NCBI RefSeq assembly: GCF_900700375.1 | Contig: NC_041713.1 | Location: 18,317,464 to 18,381,463 of the forward strand | DNA length: 64,000 nucleotides | Direction: 5' to 3' | Source of the DNA: Denticeps clupeoides | Lineage: Eukaryota > Chordata > Actinopteri > Clupeiformes > Denticipitidae | Position numbers and translations under genes: made by a program | Notes under the pieces: generated by a model | Seen by the model: only the letters and a program-made list of their open reading frames with translations | What the model was told of the DNA's origin: nothing | Database searches by the model: none | Part shown: piece by piece, positions 1-17,721 of the stretch | Numbering within the stretch: the stretch's first letter is position 1 | Layout: every line of letters begins with the position of its first letter

Positions 1-468
1 GTACAGGGATCAGGTGCAAGCCCCGAGAAGCTGGGGGGGGAGAAGAGCCCCACCCACCGTCATCTGCAACTCACACCTACACGTCTACACATTTACATTA
101 CATTATTTATTTATCATTATTTATCATTATTTAACACGTCTGCGTCTCGCCACCGCTCTCTGGCCATTTCCCAGCCGCTTTGTATCATTTCGCGGTTTTT
201 GTGATTTACGTTACGGCCGCGAAATGGAAGTCAGGCGTGCCGTTGTGTACGATCTGCGGCCACGTTGTGTAATTGTGCAGATTGTTCTGCTGGACTGTTT
301 TGCGTCTCTGCTTTGAACAGCGGGTTCGGGTTGTCTCGCACCCCCCCCCTCCCCATTTTTCTAATCTTAATAGCTGTGAGTGTGGGTGGGGGGCGGCCCT
401 GGAGGCAGGCGATGTGAACTTCCGCCCGCCCTGGAATTCCGGGGGAGGGAGGGGCTGTGGATCGGTGT

Positions 469-470
<2 letters not shown>

Positions 471-500
<30 letters not shown>
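471..500 (+). repeat. G30 homopolymer
   Basis: Thirty consecutive G on the + strand, flanked by further G-rich sequence from about 440. Such a tract can form G-quadruplexes and is also a common assembly or sequencing trouble spot, so its true length is uncertain. Confidence 0.9.
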
Positions 501-502
<2 letters not shown>

Positions 503-623
503 GGGACATTCCTGCTGGCGGAGGGCAGGGACTGGCAGTGCTGGCCAAAGCACTGGAGACTATGCCACATGGCTCCCCGCTTGCCGTCACATACGTGGAA
601 CAGAGTTTCAGAGCCTTCATGTA

Positions 624-633
624 TACACACACA

Positions 634-665
<32 letters not shown>
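624..665. repeat. (CA)n microsatellite
   Basis: Alternating AC dinucleotides with one interruption. A second shorter run lies at about 970-992. Confidence 0.9.
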
Positions 666-3126
666 GAAATCAGTGTCTGGAGCTCACTTTCACAGCATAT
701 AGTGGAGTGGGGGCAGGGAGTGCACAGTGCCAGGCAGCAGTAGAAGAAGAAGGGAATAACAGACGAGTGGCGACGGATGGGTACGAGGTGGCGAGAGATC
801 CGGGCATCGCTAACGAGAGGGAAGGAGGAGACGACCGGGGCGTCACTGTTTGTCACGCTGCGGCTGAGCCGAGGACTCTAATTATATCTCATCAACTGTC
901 TGCCTGTCAAGCCTGCCCTCCACCCGCCCGCACACACACGGACATATTTACACACACCCACAGTAGCGCGCACACACACACACACACACACCCAAACTGT
1001 ATATGTTCCCACATTCCCTAAAGGCTTATTCGGTTTCCCTTTACTTATACAAATCGGTATGTCTGTTTCAAGAGATCAAACTGTCTCTGCCCACATTCTT
1101 CCATGTAGCCTTTAAAATAGGGGAATGGTCGGAGCCCAGCCCTGTTCCCCACGAGCTGCAAGAAATCCCGTTGTATGGCTAATCAGTGCACACCAAGGCA
1201 CCTATTAGAACCTATTTTGGTACAGATATGTAGAAAAAATGTACACGTATTTACTGTTAAGGTGCAGATAAGTACTTTAAAGGGCACCACTCCAGAGTCG
1301 AATTTTATCTTATGTCCAAAGCAATTTATAACCAGGAGTTAGAGTTTCATGCTGGAGCAACTCAGGATTTAGAAGATTACTTTGGAAATGTAATTTATTA
1401 CAATTATAACTAGTGTAACTATTTCAGTTACCAAATGGAAGTAATGTAACTAATTTTATTTGACTACATTTGACTAGCAATAGAAATACGGTCACCTGTC
1501 CCTTTTAGATGCTGACACCACGGCCGGAGAGTCCAGCTCCAACATCCAAACAGACAGGTTCCATGTCAGGACCGGTGACTTAAATAACACCATCCGTGTC
1601 ACAACGGTCAGCAGGCTGATTGGCTGCCACTAATACCACTCCCATGATTCCCACTACACCACTATTATTAAACATATCAGCAAGGTTCTGTACTCAATAT
1701 TAATATTAAAAAGCACGGTAAATGATAGTAACAGTAATTAGGGTTTTGTAATCTAGTGTTTTGCCTAGGAACAATGGCATTCAGTCTCAATCGATCCAAT
1801 GACACTGGAGTTGTCTGGTTGATAGGGAAGTGTGAGACACACTAGGGTACGACCACAACTTATATGGTGACAGCAGAGGATCTGTTTACAGTGACTAATT
1901 CTCTCAAACTGTTTTTAAAAACTTTTGTTTTCATATCTTACTTGCATGATGACTGTATGGTGGTACTGTCCCGCTTTGTCCACGTCTTCTCAAGCCACAC
2001 AGCACTGTACTCATCTCATGTACTGCATAAATACGCTGTATTTTTAGCTGCACATCCACATGTATTTTCCCATGGAGACATGCACTTAAAGAGATTTAAC
2101 AAGATCAGGCCAGTCAAGTGACAGGAAAAGAAAGAAACTGAGTGATTTAACTGACTAAAAGGCTTTAGACCAAACACAGAGTCAATTTAGTCAGTCGTTC
2201 CGCGCCCTACTTTTCTTCTAACCCAATCTGAGCAGGGTCACGAGATTAGAGCGGGAGGGAGAGAGGCAGAAAGTGGTCGCCAGACAGTGTCTGCTTAATG
2301 CAATGTTGGACCTGGCGTGACCCAAGCTGAAAGGGACTGTGTGTTTTCCTGCCGTGAGCGTGGGCCAGTCAGGTCGAAACTTCCTGCCTGGCACACAGAG
2401 GGAGCAGTGATACCCGGTGGCATCAGTAGGCTGGAGACGGCAGAATCGTCCGCCTCCCTTCCCGTCACAGATGACCTAGAAAAAGTTGTGCCGGCCACGA
2501 ACCTGTTGTGTGAAGTGCCGCTATGAAAAGGGTTCGATAACATTTGACTGGTGAAGACCGGCCCGGGTCAGATGCAGGAAGGAGGTGGACGGCGGTCAGC
2601 TGAAATCAACGCCTGATCCTCAGCTGACGGGCAGGACGGAACAGAACGGAACGGCAGGGGAGAGCAGGCGAGGGGAAAGGGAGGATGAGGGGGAAACATG
2701 GAAAGTTGAGGGGGAGGGTGGGACGTGGATGACTTGTACCGAGCGGCCCAGTGAGCGTTCGCAAAGGATACCTAATAAGGCTGCAACTGGCAACTCCGCA
2801 CCGCTCTCCTGCGGGCCGCTGCCAGAAAACCGGTTCCCTTTACCCTCCGCTCCTCCAGTCCAGAGAGCCGCGACGGGGAAATACAAACACCCCGTGATGT
2901 ACTGCAGACAGGGCCTAAAACCGCCCTAATATCTTTCATTATGAGGCTGGGACACAGACGGGGGTTGCGGAAGATTATTTCCCAATTTTCAACCTCTGTC
3001 CCACTGACTGGTGCCATCACCCTACAGCCACCATCCTTTTACGGATTCCTCCCGGCTGATGTTTGTTGCAAGAGGGCGACCTAAGAGGGGAAGCTTAACA
3101 CTCGGAAATCTATCTTCCGAAGCAGT

Positions 3127-3127
<1 letters not shown>

Positions 3128-3165
<38 letters not shown>
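3128..3165. repeat. (CA)n microsatellite
   Basis: Uninterrupted AC dinucleotide run ending in a short TA run, immediately before a Tc1 relic. Confidence 0.9.
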
Positions 3166-3171
<6 letters not shown>

Positions 3172-3195
3172 GTGCACCCGTATTCACACATCCGT

Positions 3196-3562
3196 ATTCG
3201 TCACAGGAGTGGCTTCAGGACAACTCTGAATAATCTTGAGTGGCCCAGCCAGAGCCCAGACTTAAATCCGATTGAACATCTCTGGAGATCTTAAAATGTC
3301 TGTTCACCAACGCTTCCCATCCAACCTGGTGGAGCTTGAGAGGTGCTGCATAGAGGAACAGGCCAAACTGGACAAGGATAGGTGTACCAAGCTTGTGGCA
3401 TCATATTCAAAAAGGCTGTAATTGCTGATCAAAGGCTGCGAATACTTATGTACATGTGATTTCTCAGTTTTATGAATTCTGAATTTAATCCATTTTGGAA
3501 AAATGCTGTAACATAAATGTGGAAAAAGTGATGAGTGGTGAATACTTTTCAGATGCTCTGTA
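3196..3562 (+). mobile_element. Tc1/mariner transposase 3' fragment
   Basis: Translation around 3238-3290 gives EWPSQSPDLNPIEHLW, the hallmark end of the DDE catalytic region in Tc1-like transposases, with the usual downstream residues decayed and then an AT-rich element end (GAATACTTTTCAGATGCTCTGTATA) near 3539-3562. The element's 5' part is missing. It is a plain DNA-transposon relic within the kank2 5' intron or upstream region. Confidence 0.85.
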
Positions 3563-3676
3563 TATGTGTGTGTGGTGATTCAGTGTTAGGCTGCCCCCTG
3601 AAGGTTGGGTAACTGGCCCATTGATATTTGGAGACTTTGTGTGTAACAGTAGAGCATGTTTCTCTTTTTTTCTCAG

Positions 3677-3720
3677 GTAAGACTTGCAGGGTGAAGGTGT
3701 GACTGACCACCGGCTGGACA
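3677..3720 (+). other. kank2: kank2 5'UTR part of the first coding exon
   Basis: A pyrimidine-rich tract followed by CAG ends at 3676, directly upstream of the kank2 ATG at 3721. This looks like a splice acceptor, so the ATG exon probably begins near 3677 and one or more non-coding 5' exons lie upstream, inside or before this window. The upstream exon itself could not be identified. Confidence 0.6.
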
Positions 3721-9553
<5,833 letters not shown>

Positions 9554-9853
9554 GCGCCCACCGGTTCCTGTTGCATTCCACCATCTGTGTGAAGTCAGTG
9601 TCAGTTCGCGTGTGTTTTGTCCCATTTGTCCCTGCTCGTTCTCAAACACATTTGAGAGTGTGTTGTGCGTTATTATTTTATATATGTACACATAAATTAA
9701 AACAATGCTGTTGACACAATCCATATTCAGAATTTTTGTTTTTTTCATACATTTTGCTTTAACTATTGGCTGAAAAAGATCATCATATTCTAATCTGTAT
9801 TGCAGATTCCTCACAAGAATAGTTTTTTGCTTATTTCCACAACCACTGTTTTA

Positions 9854-9859
9854 AATAAA
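9854..9859 (+). terminator. Candidate kank2 polyadenylation signal
   Basis: AATAAA about 300 bases after the kank2 stop codon. It is the first canonical hexamer downstream; usage is inferred. Confidence 0.45.
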
Positions 9860-10830
9860 TATTTTCTCACAAACAATTAACAGTTGAACACCATGTTCAC
9901 CACCTACCATGATTCACAGATGAGTTTGCTTCATTGTGTATTCATTCATTCATAGTTAACAGGAATTAATTGCTTACAAACTGAATGTCTTATGAATCGA
10001 TGTAAAGTCACTCAGTAAAACTCATGGAGCCATTTTTGATTGCAGCACTGCCTCGTTATTATATCAGACAATCAGAGCTGCACACTAACCGATAAAAACC
10101 CAAACACAGTGAATTTCATTTCTGTCATGTTTCTGTCATATTTTAGTATTTTAACACATTGTCATTTTTCGATTTGAAAAGTGGTGGAGTTTCTCTCAAA
10201 AAAATACCTTTCAAGCAAGGTGCACATAAAAGCCCCCTTGAAGGAACCTGTCGGGGATTTTTATGCTCTTGTATAGTTAGCAGATCCTCTATCCGTGCCA
10301 CATTACAATTATTATGCAAGTTTTAACCCTTGGAAAATGTGTAGTATAGAGTTAAAAATGTTCTTTCCAAAGACTCGGTATAGATGTTAGTGTTATGGTG
10401 ACCACTTTAAATCAAAGAAATGTCCTCTTAGCATTTCAGTGCCAAGGAGGGACTGAGTCACTATAAAGATATTAATGAAGGAGTCAATAAGGTACTATAT
10501 TTCTATATTTTAATGAGTGTTCTTTCATTTTTGGTATGAAGGTCATGATGGTGGAAGGCAATGTTGATGGGGCATATTGGGCAAAGTGAGTGTAAAAAGA
10601 AATATCTATGAAGAATATGAAGTGTAAGATACGTGTGCCACAAGATCGGATTAATATATGTCGTCTCTGGCTTAATGAGGCAATAGACTGATGAAGAATT
10701 TTTGAATTGATGATGTCAGTATAGATATTCAGATTTCTCTCTCTTTTTTAACACTAATAATTAAACTGTCTAGGTTTTGAGTTAACGTACCTAGATTTCT
10801 CACATGCCTTTTTTACATATACTTTTAGAT

Positions 10831-10923
10831 TTTGAACTAATATGATTTTATAACTTTTTGAACTAGATTTATTTAACTTTATACCTTATATTTGTACTGT
10901 CTGTTCACAACTCTATATTCTAT
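10831..10923 (+). repeat. 93-bp direct repeat, copy 1
   Basis: Begins TTTGAACTAATATGATTTTA and is almost identical to 11217-11309, differing mainly in a two-base change near TTGTACTGTC versus TTGTGATGTC. The copies are 386 bp apart. Confidence 0.9.
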
Positions 10924-11216
10924 GGCACATTGGCCTACGTCTTTTATATTATTATTTACTCTCATGTAAAGTATTCACTTTGTATGTTTTGTTGTCTGTG
11001 CTTTTGGAAAAATAAACCTAGACCCCCCAAAAGGTGTCGGTGATTTTTAATTTTGTTGTAAACCTTTTTCCAGTCTGGTAAAAGAGTATCTATGTTTTAT
11101 ATAAAAAAAAAATCCATAATCTATAAATTTCAAACAATGATCCTCAGGATTGTGGGATCTGTTTCAATATAACTAACCTGTAGCCTGACAGTCCTAAGAG
11201 TTTGTGACTTTTATAA

Positions 11217-11309
11217 TTTGAACTAATATGATTTTATAACTTTTTGAACTAGATTTATTTAACTTTATACCTTATATTTGTGATGTCTGTTCACAACTCT
11301 ATATTCTAT
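11217..11309 (+). repeat. 93-bp direct repeat, copy 2
   Basis: Second copy of 10831-10923; the intervening sequence is unique by eye. Either a local duplication or paired ends of an unclassified element. Confidence 0.9.
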
Positions 11310-14300
11310 TCAGTTGTTTAGTATCTCATGTTGTTCTTGTTTCCAACACTTCAACTACCTCGTGTATCCATGTACCTGATTTTGAACATAAATGTTATGT
11401 AACCACTGGTCTAAATCAGCAGGTCACATCCGTATTATGCTGTTCTTTGTCCTCCACTGGTCATCTTCAATGTTCTGCCTCTTCTCTTTCAAGCAAGATT
11501 CTCTCTTCTCAGTTATTCTTCTCCTGCTGCTTCTGGGCTGTCCACTCTGTGGCTTCCACCGGAATAAGATATGAAAGCACTCACCTATTGAACATAGCAG
11601 CCACTTTAATCCATCCTTGATGAGCTTGTTGATGTTTCTTCCATGGCAGAACATGAGCACAAATGTGAATATTTCAATAAATAATTCTCCATGCTGATCT
11701 TGCTAAGTGATGGGAGGGAACACTGCTCAAAAACATACAGCCAGAAGAATCGAATCTTACTAATCTTTTTCTTACCTGGATGTCACTGGAGTCCAGAACG
11801 AAGATCACACCATGGAATCAGCATATCATACCTGCAAGGGTTCAACATTTGAACATTATTTTTTGTTTGGGTTTCTATGATATTTACTTGCAGACAATCA
11901 GCTTTCACAGCTTTCTCCAGAATCAAAATTATTCATAATTTCAGCAAATAGTTTATTATCAATTACAAGTTATCATAACTTCGGTCCTTGCAGATCTGAT
12001 GAAATATAGCTTATGTTTCACACGTACACACATCCTCTCTCGCTCCCTCTCTGTGTGGTATACTTGGTTCTGTGTTGCTTGCGTGCTCTTGTTTGCTCGC
12101 TGTAGTTTCCAGGACTTTTTATTCATACTTTTGGGCATCGGGGATGTTGTTGTGCTTGTGAATATGATCAGTTCCTCTCCAAGTACACATTTGCACAGAT
12201 AGAAAAAAAATCTTCATTTCACACTGAAACAGTTTTTTACTTAAACTAACCAGAAGAGGGCGTCCTAAGAATACGTCATCACGCCAGCTCCAGATCCGGT
12301 CCACATCTGGCCAGTAGGGGGTGGTCAAACACAACACAGGTCTGTTCCCTTAAACTGACATGTCTTCCTTTGTCACAGTGAAACTCTCTGCTAAGTAAGA
12401 GAACACATCTGTCTAGGTTCACATTTTTGGAAATTGTGGTTTGTTAGGTTTATTATTAAGAAAAGTAAATACATGGGCAAATTGGAACATGTCTTTTAGG
12501 ATGATCTACAAACGTTAAAATCTCACCAGTTATTCATTTTATCACTTGTAAAATAATTTATTTAAAAAACTTATTTTGTGTCATTTTTTAAAATACCTGA
12601 TCATCCAGCTGATGAAATGCATAGCTTTTAATAATTCGTCAGATTTTAACATTTGTCTGTGGATTTGTGTGTGTTGCATTTTACAAAGATTCTTCATTAC
12701 CAACTGGGGGAAACACTTTCATGATGTATATAGCTTATTCTTTTTAAGATTGTCGGCCATCAGGGGATTGTGCAAAAACTTTTTTTCTGAAACTAATTTT
12801 TTTAGGTGGGCAGGTCTTTAATGAACAATAATGATAAACTAGAAGAAAGATTTCATGAATTAGAGGTACACAGTACCTCAACTAAAAAATCCTACCACCT
12901 TAACCTACCTGATTAGTCTAATTGTAATATGCATGTAGTTTTGCTGCATCATTCTTTCCTTAATCAGTGAAGTTCATCATAAAATGGGTGTGTGTGTGTT
13001 CTGAGAACTGCCAGACCCCCTAGAACTAATAATTGCGCCCCATGTTGGCTTATCATGGGTGTTGCTTTTCAGCTCATCAAGATTGGACTGAAGCTGTTTT
13101 TTGTTGATAAATACTACAGCAGGTCTTGCTGTATTCTCATGTGTTTTAAGTTTCAGTAAAATTATTTTTAAAAAAATCCCCTTTAAGACATATTGATGCA
13201 TGAATTTGAGTTTTTGCATGAGCATGAGTTTTTTTAATCATGTAGATAAAATGATCAATAATACTTCAAGTAAGTTAACACTGGTCAGTTACTTCTAGAA
13301 TTGTAATTGTAGGTTCGGTTAGAATTTTTTTGTTGTGTGTCTTGCTTTGCAGCACATTTTGGACAAAAGCCTAATTGCAAAGTTGGCAGAACATCATCTT
13401 GGCAAGCGCTCAGGGAGGTTTTGCTGCGATTGATTTGGCAAGGATCCTTATTTGGGTGGAGCAATTAAACAGCAAAAAAGGCAAAGTGTGCACCATTAAA
13501 ATCAGTGTTGATATGTTTAACTCCTGCATTCTAAATGTCAACAACTCAGGGAAAGTCTCATTTAGAAAAGGTTTATTCATCATTTCAATTCAGTTTAGAT
13601 ATTTGGTTATTATCCTAGATCTAATTGGTTCTATAATAAAATTATTCATGCTGCATTTATTGTTTGGTTATTAGTAGATTCATGATTTCATATAAACTGG
13701 TTATACACTTAGACGTGCCCTAAATCAATAATGATGCTGCACAATAGAGTTGAAGACAGTAAAAAAAACGGGATCAATGGGAGGGAAATATAGATGGAAA
13801 GGGTGGATGCTGCTGTCAGATTTGCTGTCAGAATGGTGGTCTTACAGTCACTGAACCAGAGGATGTTCTCACAGGTTGGCGGACGTTTTGAAGCCTCCAT
13901 AAGAAGTGAGGGCTTTGCTGTGCATTCTTGGGGTTGCGTGTTTACCTGAGGGTCCATCCATCACACTGCTGCCTCTTTCATCAGTCGATAATTTGAAGTG
14001 GAGTGTTCAGGTCAGGGCTACTCCTGAAGTCAACATCCATCTTGTCTTGTCACCATTTAGAAAGGTTGCAATCATGACGCCAGTCCACCAACTGCCTATC
14101 CCCTCTGCATGCTGTCTCATCGCTGCCATGTCCCACCACAGTTGTGTCATCTTAATCACGTGGTTTGTGACGTGAGCAGCAGAGTGAAGAACAGTGAGCT
14201 GAGACCTCCATCCATAGGGGGCACCAGTGCTGCTGGAATGTGGCTTCTTTCAGTCGCATAATCAGGAACGGTTACATTTTCACTAAAGACGAGAGCGCAC

Positions 14301-14317
14301 CTTCTCTCTCAGTTATG

Positions 14318-14478
14318 CAACTGAGCAAAGCCCCGTCCCCACACACACTGCCCCCTGGGCGCCTGTCATGGCTGCCCACTACTCACCAAGTGTGATGGTT
14401 AAAAGCAGAGGACACATTTCGTTGTGTCACTGTGTACTGTGCTGCAGTGTTTGACAATGACAATCACTTCACTTTCCT
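14318..14478 (+). mobile_element. tRNA-derived SINE, family B, 3' part
   Basis: Contains the family body ACTGAGCAAAGC, CCCCACACACACTG, GGGCGCCTGTCATGGCTG and the tail with CAATGACAATCACTTCACTTT. The same body is at 19528-19634, 27071-27290, 31130-31475, 35272-35405, 44838-44950 and 49766-50020. The tRNA-like head is lost here. Confidence 0.8.
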
Positions 14479-14574
14479 GTTGCCCACCAATTACTGTTTT
14501 AGTTTATTTATGTCACAAAAAAATGTATTTGTCACATACACAGTCATACACGGTATGATATGCAGTCAATTGCT

Positions 14575-15120
14575 TTAGCGACTGCTACGGACCACAGTAT
14601 TGCAAATTGTATTGCAATACGGACCACAGTATTGCAAATTGTATTGCAATACGGACCACAGTATTGCAAGCATACAATGAACCAATACACAAATATGTCT
14701 TTAACATAAAACATAAAATATGTGTAACAGGTAGGGTGAAGGTGTGCAAATGAGTGAAGTCAAATTAAAAAGTGAGTCCAGAAGTGATTGAAAGTGAAAG
14801 TGAAAGTGCTGGCGTGTAGACCTCGAATAGCCTGCGGGAAGAAGCTCCTCCTCATTCTCTCTGTGTCGGCCTTCAGGGAGTGAAGTGCTTCCCTGATCGC
14901 AAGAGAGAGAACAGTCCATTGTTGGGGCGGTTGAGGTCCTTCACTACCTTCCTGACCCTGGTCCAGCACCGTTTGGTGTAGATTGATTGAAGGTCAGGTA
15001 GCTTGGTACAGATGATGCGTTCAGCTGATCGAAGTATTATCTCTTTGCCCCTCATGGATGGGTGGGTCAGCCTTGTAACTGTCCAAATTGCAGAGCTGGA
15101 CCTGTCTGGTTTTGCATACA
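14575..15120 (-). mobile_element. Non-LTR retrotransposon (LINE) 3' fragment
   Basis: Minus-strand translation shows the C-terminal tail typical of fish L2/jockey-type reverse transcriptases, for example SAERIICTKLPDLQSIYTKR and RKVVKDLNRPNNGLFSLL. The same tail recurs at 59.9-60.1 kb. It is frameshifted and truncated. A 32-bp unit starting at 14589 is tandemly repeated about 2.5 times (to about 14670) within the 3' end. Confidence 0.8.
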
Positions 15121-15581
15121 TGAGATATAAATATTATTAACGAATATTTGCAGAGTGGAGTCTGTGTTTCACTTTCTGCCAAAACCTATATGTGAATCAG
15201 CTTCTTAGAACATTTGCTGTTCTGCTCAATATTTTCATGATCAAATGGGATTTTATTTCAGTGACAGAATGGTAGTAAGAGAGGTTTGAACCTGTGAAGT
15301 TGTGGTCTTCTGGTTCATAGGCGAGTGTGTTACCTTCTTGTTTTAATTTCAGATGGTTTGGGTACATATTATAAAGATCCCACAGATTGTTACTGGAGCC
15401 AAAGAAAAGTGTCAGAACACACAGTGAATGACAATTATTTGTGTCTGGGGTTACAGACCATTCAGGATACTCATGCTGACTTGTGTCCTTCTTCCATTGC
15501 ACCAGTTCAGATGCTGCTGAATCATGTGGATGGTCGGGTGTACGTGCATCTATTATCTGAGGAAGACATGACACCAGGATG

Positions 15582-15899
15582 TACAGGGTGGGCCATTTAT
15601 ATGGATACACCTTAATAAAATGGGAATGGTTGGTGACATTGAACACATTTTATAAGTGGTCAGAAACTTGTAAATAACGTTTTTCTTGTGAAATTACCAA
15701 TCGATTTGATGTGTCACATGACCCTCTTCCTATTGAAAAAACAAAAGTTGGATCCAAGATGACCGACTTCAAAATGGCCACTATAGTCACTTGAAAAGTT
15801 TGCCCCCTCACATATACTAATGTGCCACAAACAGGACGTTAATATCACCAACCATTCCCATTTTATTAAGGTGTATCCATATAAATGGCCCACCCTGTA
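15582..15899. mobile_element. MITE with about 54-bp terminal inverted repeats
   Basis: The left end (TACAGGGTGGGCCATTTATA onward) is repeated in reverse complement at the right end (to CCACCCTGTA), including the block AATGGGAATGGTTGGTGA. There is no coding capacity in 318 bp, and TA lies at both extremities. This is a non-autonomous DNA transposon; I cannot fix its superfamily. Confidence 0.85.
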
Positions 15900-16920
15900 C
15901 TATGGGATAAAGGCAGGTTGTTGAAGACAGTGTGATGCTTTTGTTCTGCTTTTTTGACACGGTACCACCCACCTAAACATTGTTCTAATCAAGTACACCC
16001 ATTCATGAAAACAACATTTCTGATGTCAGTGCCCTGTTTTGTGAAAAAAAAATATACTCTACCACAAAGCTAAAATGAATGAAGAATGATTTTGAGATCT
16101 TGACTCCCATCAATTTAGTTGAGCATCTGGAATGCGCTGATAAAATATCAAATCCATTGAAGTACTGCTTCAAAACACAGAGGAAAGAATAATTGGTCAG
16201 GATTTTAATTATTTCATTATTGCCTGACACAATGACAAAGGTAATAATGAATAAAAAAAAACAGTAGTGATTAACATATTTTTTAAAATAATAATTATTA
16301 TATTTTATTTTATTGGTTGGATTTGGAGGTATATTCATCACTGCAATTCTTATTTCACTTTAAGGTTTTAGGCAGTAGTGAAATGATTTTAAGGTCTTGC
16401 CAAGGATTCAGAAAGGGACTATTTAAAAGTATAATAATAATTAAAGTGCAAATAATATTGCTTAAAAAGTGAAAGTGACAGTAAAAAATAAAACTGGTTT
16501 GGTCTCTCCCAACACTGTAAAGGAATGAATGTCAATAGATGGAAAACAATATTGTATTGCTGCTCAGAGAACAATTAAGACCTTTTCTCTCTTAATTAAA
16601 ATAAGGACATTTGGAAATAAATAGTTTTGGTAAATCAATATCTAATCAATGTTTGACAGGTTTTGTTATGTTAGAAAAACAGGGCTTTTGGATTCACTGC
16701 TTGAGGATCATTATCTATGACTTTTCACATTACTGCACATATGACTGCCAGGTCATAAAGGTTTTGTTTTAAGGTTGTATTACAGTTAGAAAAGAATTCT
16801 CGCTTCTCAAACTGTTTTATGTAAATGTTTAAATGGTGTGAGTGATGTGGTGGGAACACATTTTAGTGTTCAGCTTCTATGGGAGATTAATAACAACAAT
16901 TGAAACCACTGAAGTATTTA
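15900..16920. other. AT-rich spacer before the globin cluster
   Basis: No gene or recognisable repeat family apart from poly-A and poly-T runs and simple AT-rich sequence. Confidence 0.5.
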
Positions 16921-16931
16921 TTTGAATCCGT

Positions 16932-16937
16932 TTTATT
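16932..16937 (-). terminator. alpha1 polyadenylation signal
   Basis: AATAAA on the minus strand about 50 bp after the stop codon. Confidence 0.75.
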
Positions 16938-16985
16938 TGAACTGTTTCACACGACTCTAAACAGCGAAGTGGCATCAGTCGGGTC

Positions 16986-17617
16986 TCAGCGGTATTTCTC
17001 TGACAGAGCCGTAGTCACCGCAGCCAGGAACTTGTCAACAGCAACGTGAACCTCTGGAGTGAAGTCGTTTGGGAACATCATGGCCAGCACCACCAGGATA
17101 TTGTGGCTCAGGATCTGTCCCATGCACAAAGACGTGGGTCAAATAGCTCAGCATTACGCAGCTTTCTTGTGAGACGGACAGGCAGGACAACTCACCTTGA
17201 AGTTGGCAGGGTCCACACGCAGGATGTAGGCGTGCAGCTGGCTGAGCGCCAGCAGTCCAGTGGTGAGGTCGTCGATATTCTCAACAGCCAGCAGGATCCC
17301 ACCCATAACTACTGCACCATGCTTTCTGACTTGAGCAGAGCCCGGGCTCAGGTCAGACCAGTGAGAGAAGTAGGTCTTCATCTGAGGATAGGCGACCAGC
17401 ATTCTACAACAAAAGACAAGCAGCCACCTCACTTACTTCAAATCCACACTGCTGCATGAGCAAAACACTTAATGTACCAAACTAAGAGCCTTTCAGGAGA
17501 ATAAAACCATTAATTAACCGACCTGGAAAGAGCTTCATTGCCGATATCCCCACCTCTGCCAGAGACCTTTTCAAAGAAGGCCTTCACAAGATTCTTGTCT
17601 TTAGCTGTGAGGCTCAT
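16986..17617 (-). CDS. hba: Alpha-type globin 1 (divergent copy)
   Basis: Minus-strand exons 17523-17617, 17196-17403 and 16986-17114 (95+208+129 nt) give 143 aa, the standard alpha-globin length and intron positions. It starts [15 protein letters not shown] and ends TTALSEKYR. The distal His (VRKHG) and proximal His (LSQLHAY) are present, as are YFSHW and LRVDPANFK. It should bind haem and pair with beta chains in a haemoglobin tetramer in erythrocytes. It is the most diverged alpha in the window: [19 protein letters not shown] and [21 protein letters not shown] differ from the near-uniform alpha2-6 group, and VLAMMFP resembles teleost embryonic or larval alpha chains, so a stage-specific role is possible (inference). 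TATAAATA lies 50 bp upstream and AATAAA downstream. Its exon 1 and promoter have a relic copy at 29.1-29.3 kb. Confidence 0.95.
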
Positions 17618-17659
17618 TTTGACCAGTCTTAGTCAGAATGCTAGAGGGTCACATTGTTA

Positions 17660-17720
17660 GGGGGTCTATTTATACCTCAAAGCTCCTCTGATATGATCTG
17701 TTCAAACTCCACACCCACAG
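17660..17720 (-). promoter_or_regulatory. alpha1 promoter (TATA, CACCC-type box)
   Basis: On the minus strand TATAAATA (17667-17674) lies about 50 bp before the ATG and GGGTGTG (17710-17716) about 40 bp further upstream. This is the usual globin proximal layout. Confidence 0.75.
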
Positions 17721-17721
17721 G

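Larger units (their letters stand above)
1..3120. other. kank2 upstream or 5' intron region without a recognisable gene
   Basis: No coding exon is recognisable. The stretch is partly GC-rich (about 380-560 and 2200-2900), which could include a promoter or non-coding first exon of kank2. Open frames here run through poly-G and CA repeats and have low-complexity translations (poly-Gly, poly-Pro, Thr-His), so they are not called as genes. Confidence 0.5.
9860..14310. other. Gene-free AT-rich stretch downstream of kank2
   Basis: No exon, RNA gene or transposase similarity is recognisable by eye. It contains the direct repeat pair listed separately and many short AT-rich open frames without family features. 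Confidence 0.5.

Noticed and set aside
206-1021. Several long open frames on both strands (up to 213 codons)
   Set aside because: They run through the G30 tract and CA repeats, giving poly-Gly, poly-Pro and Thr-His translations. No domain, no splice context.
15325-15615. 96-codon frame ending in a MITE
   Set aside because: Begins in a SINE remnant and ends in the MITE inverted repeat, so it is a chance frame.
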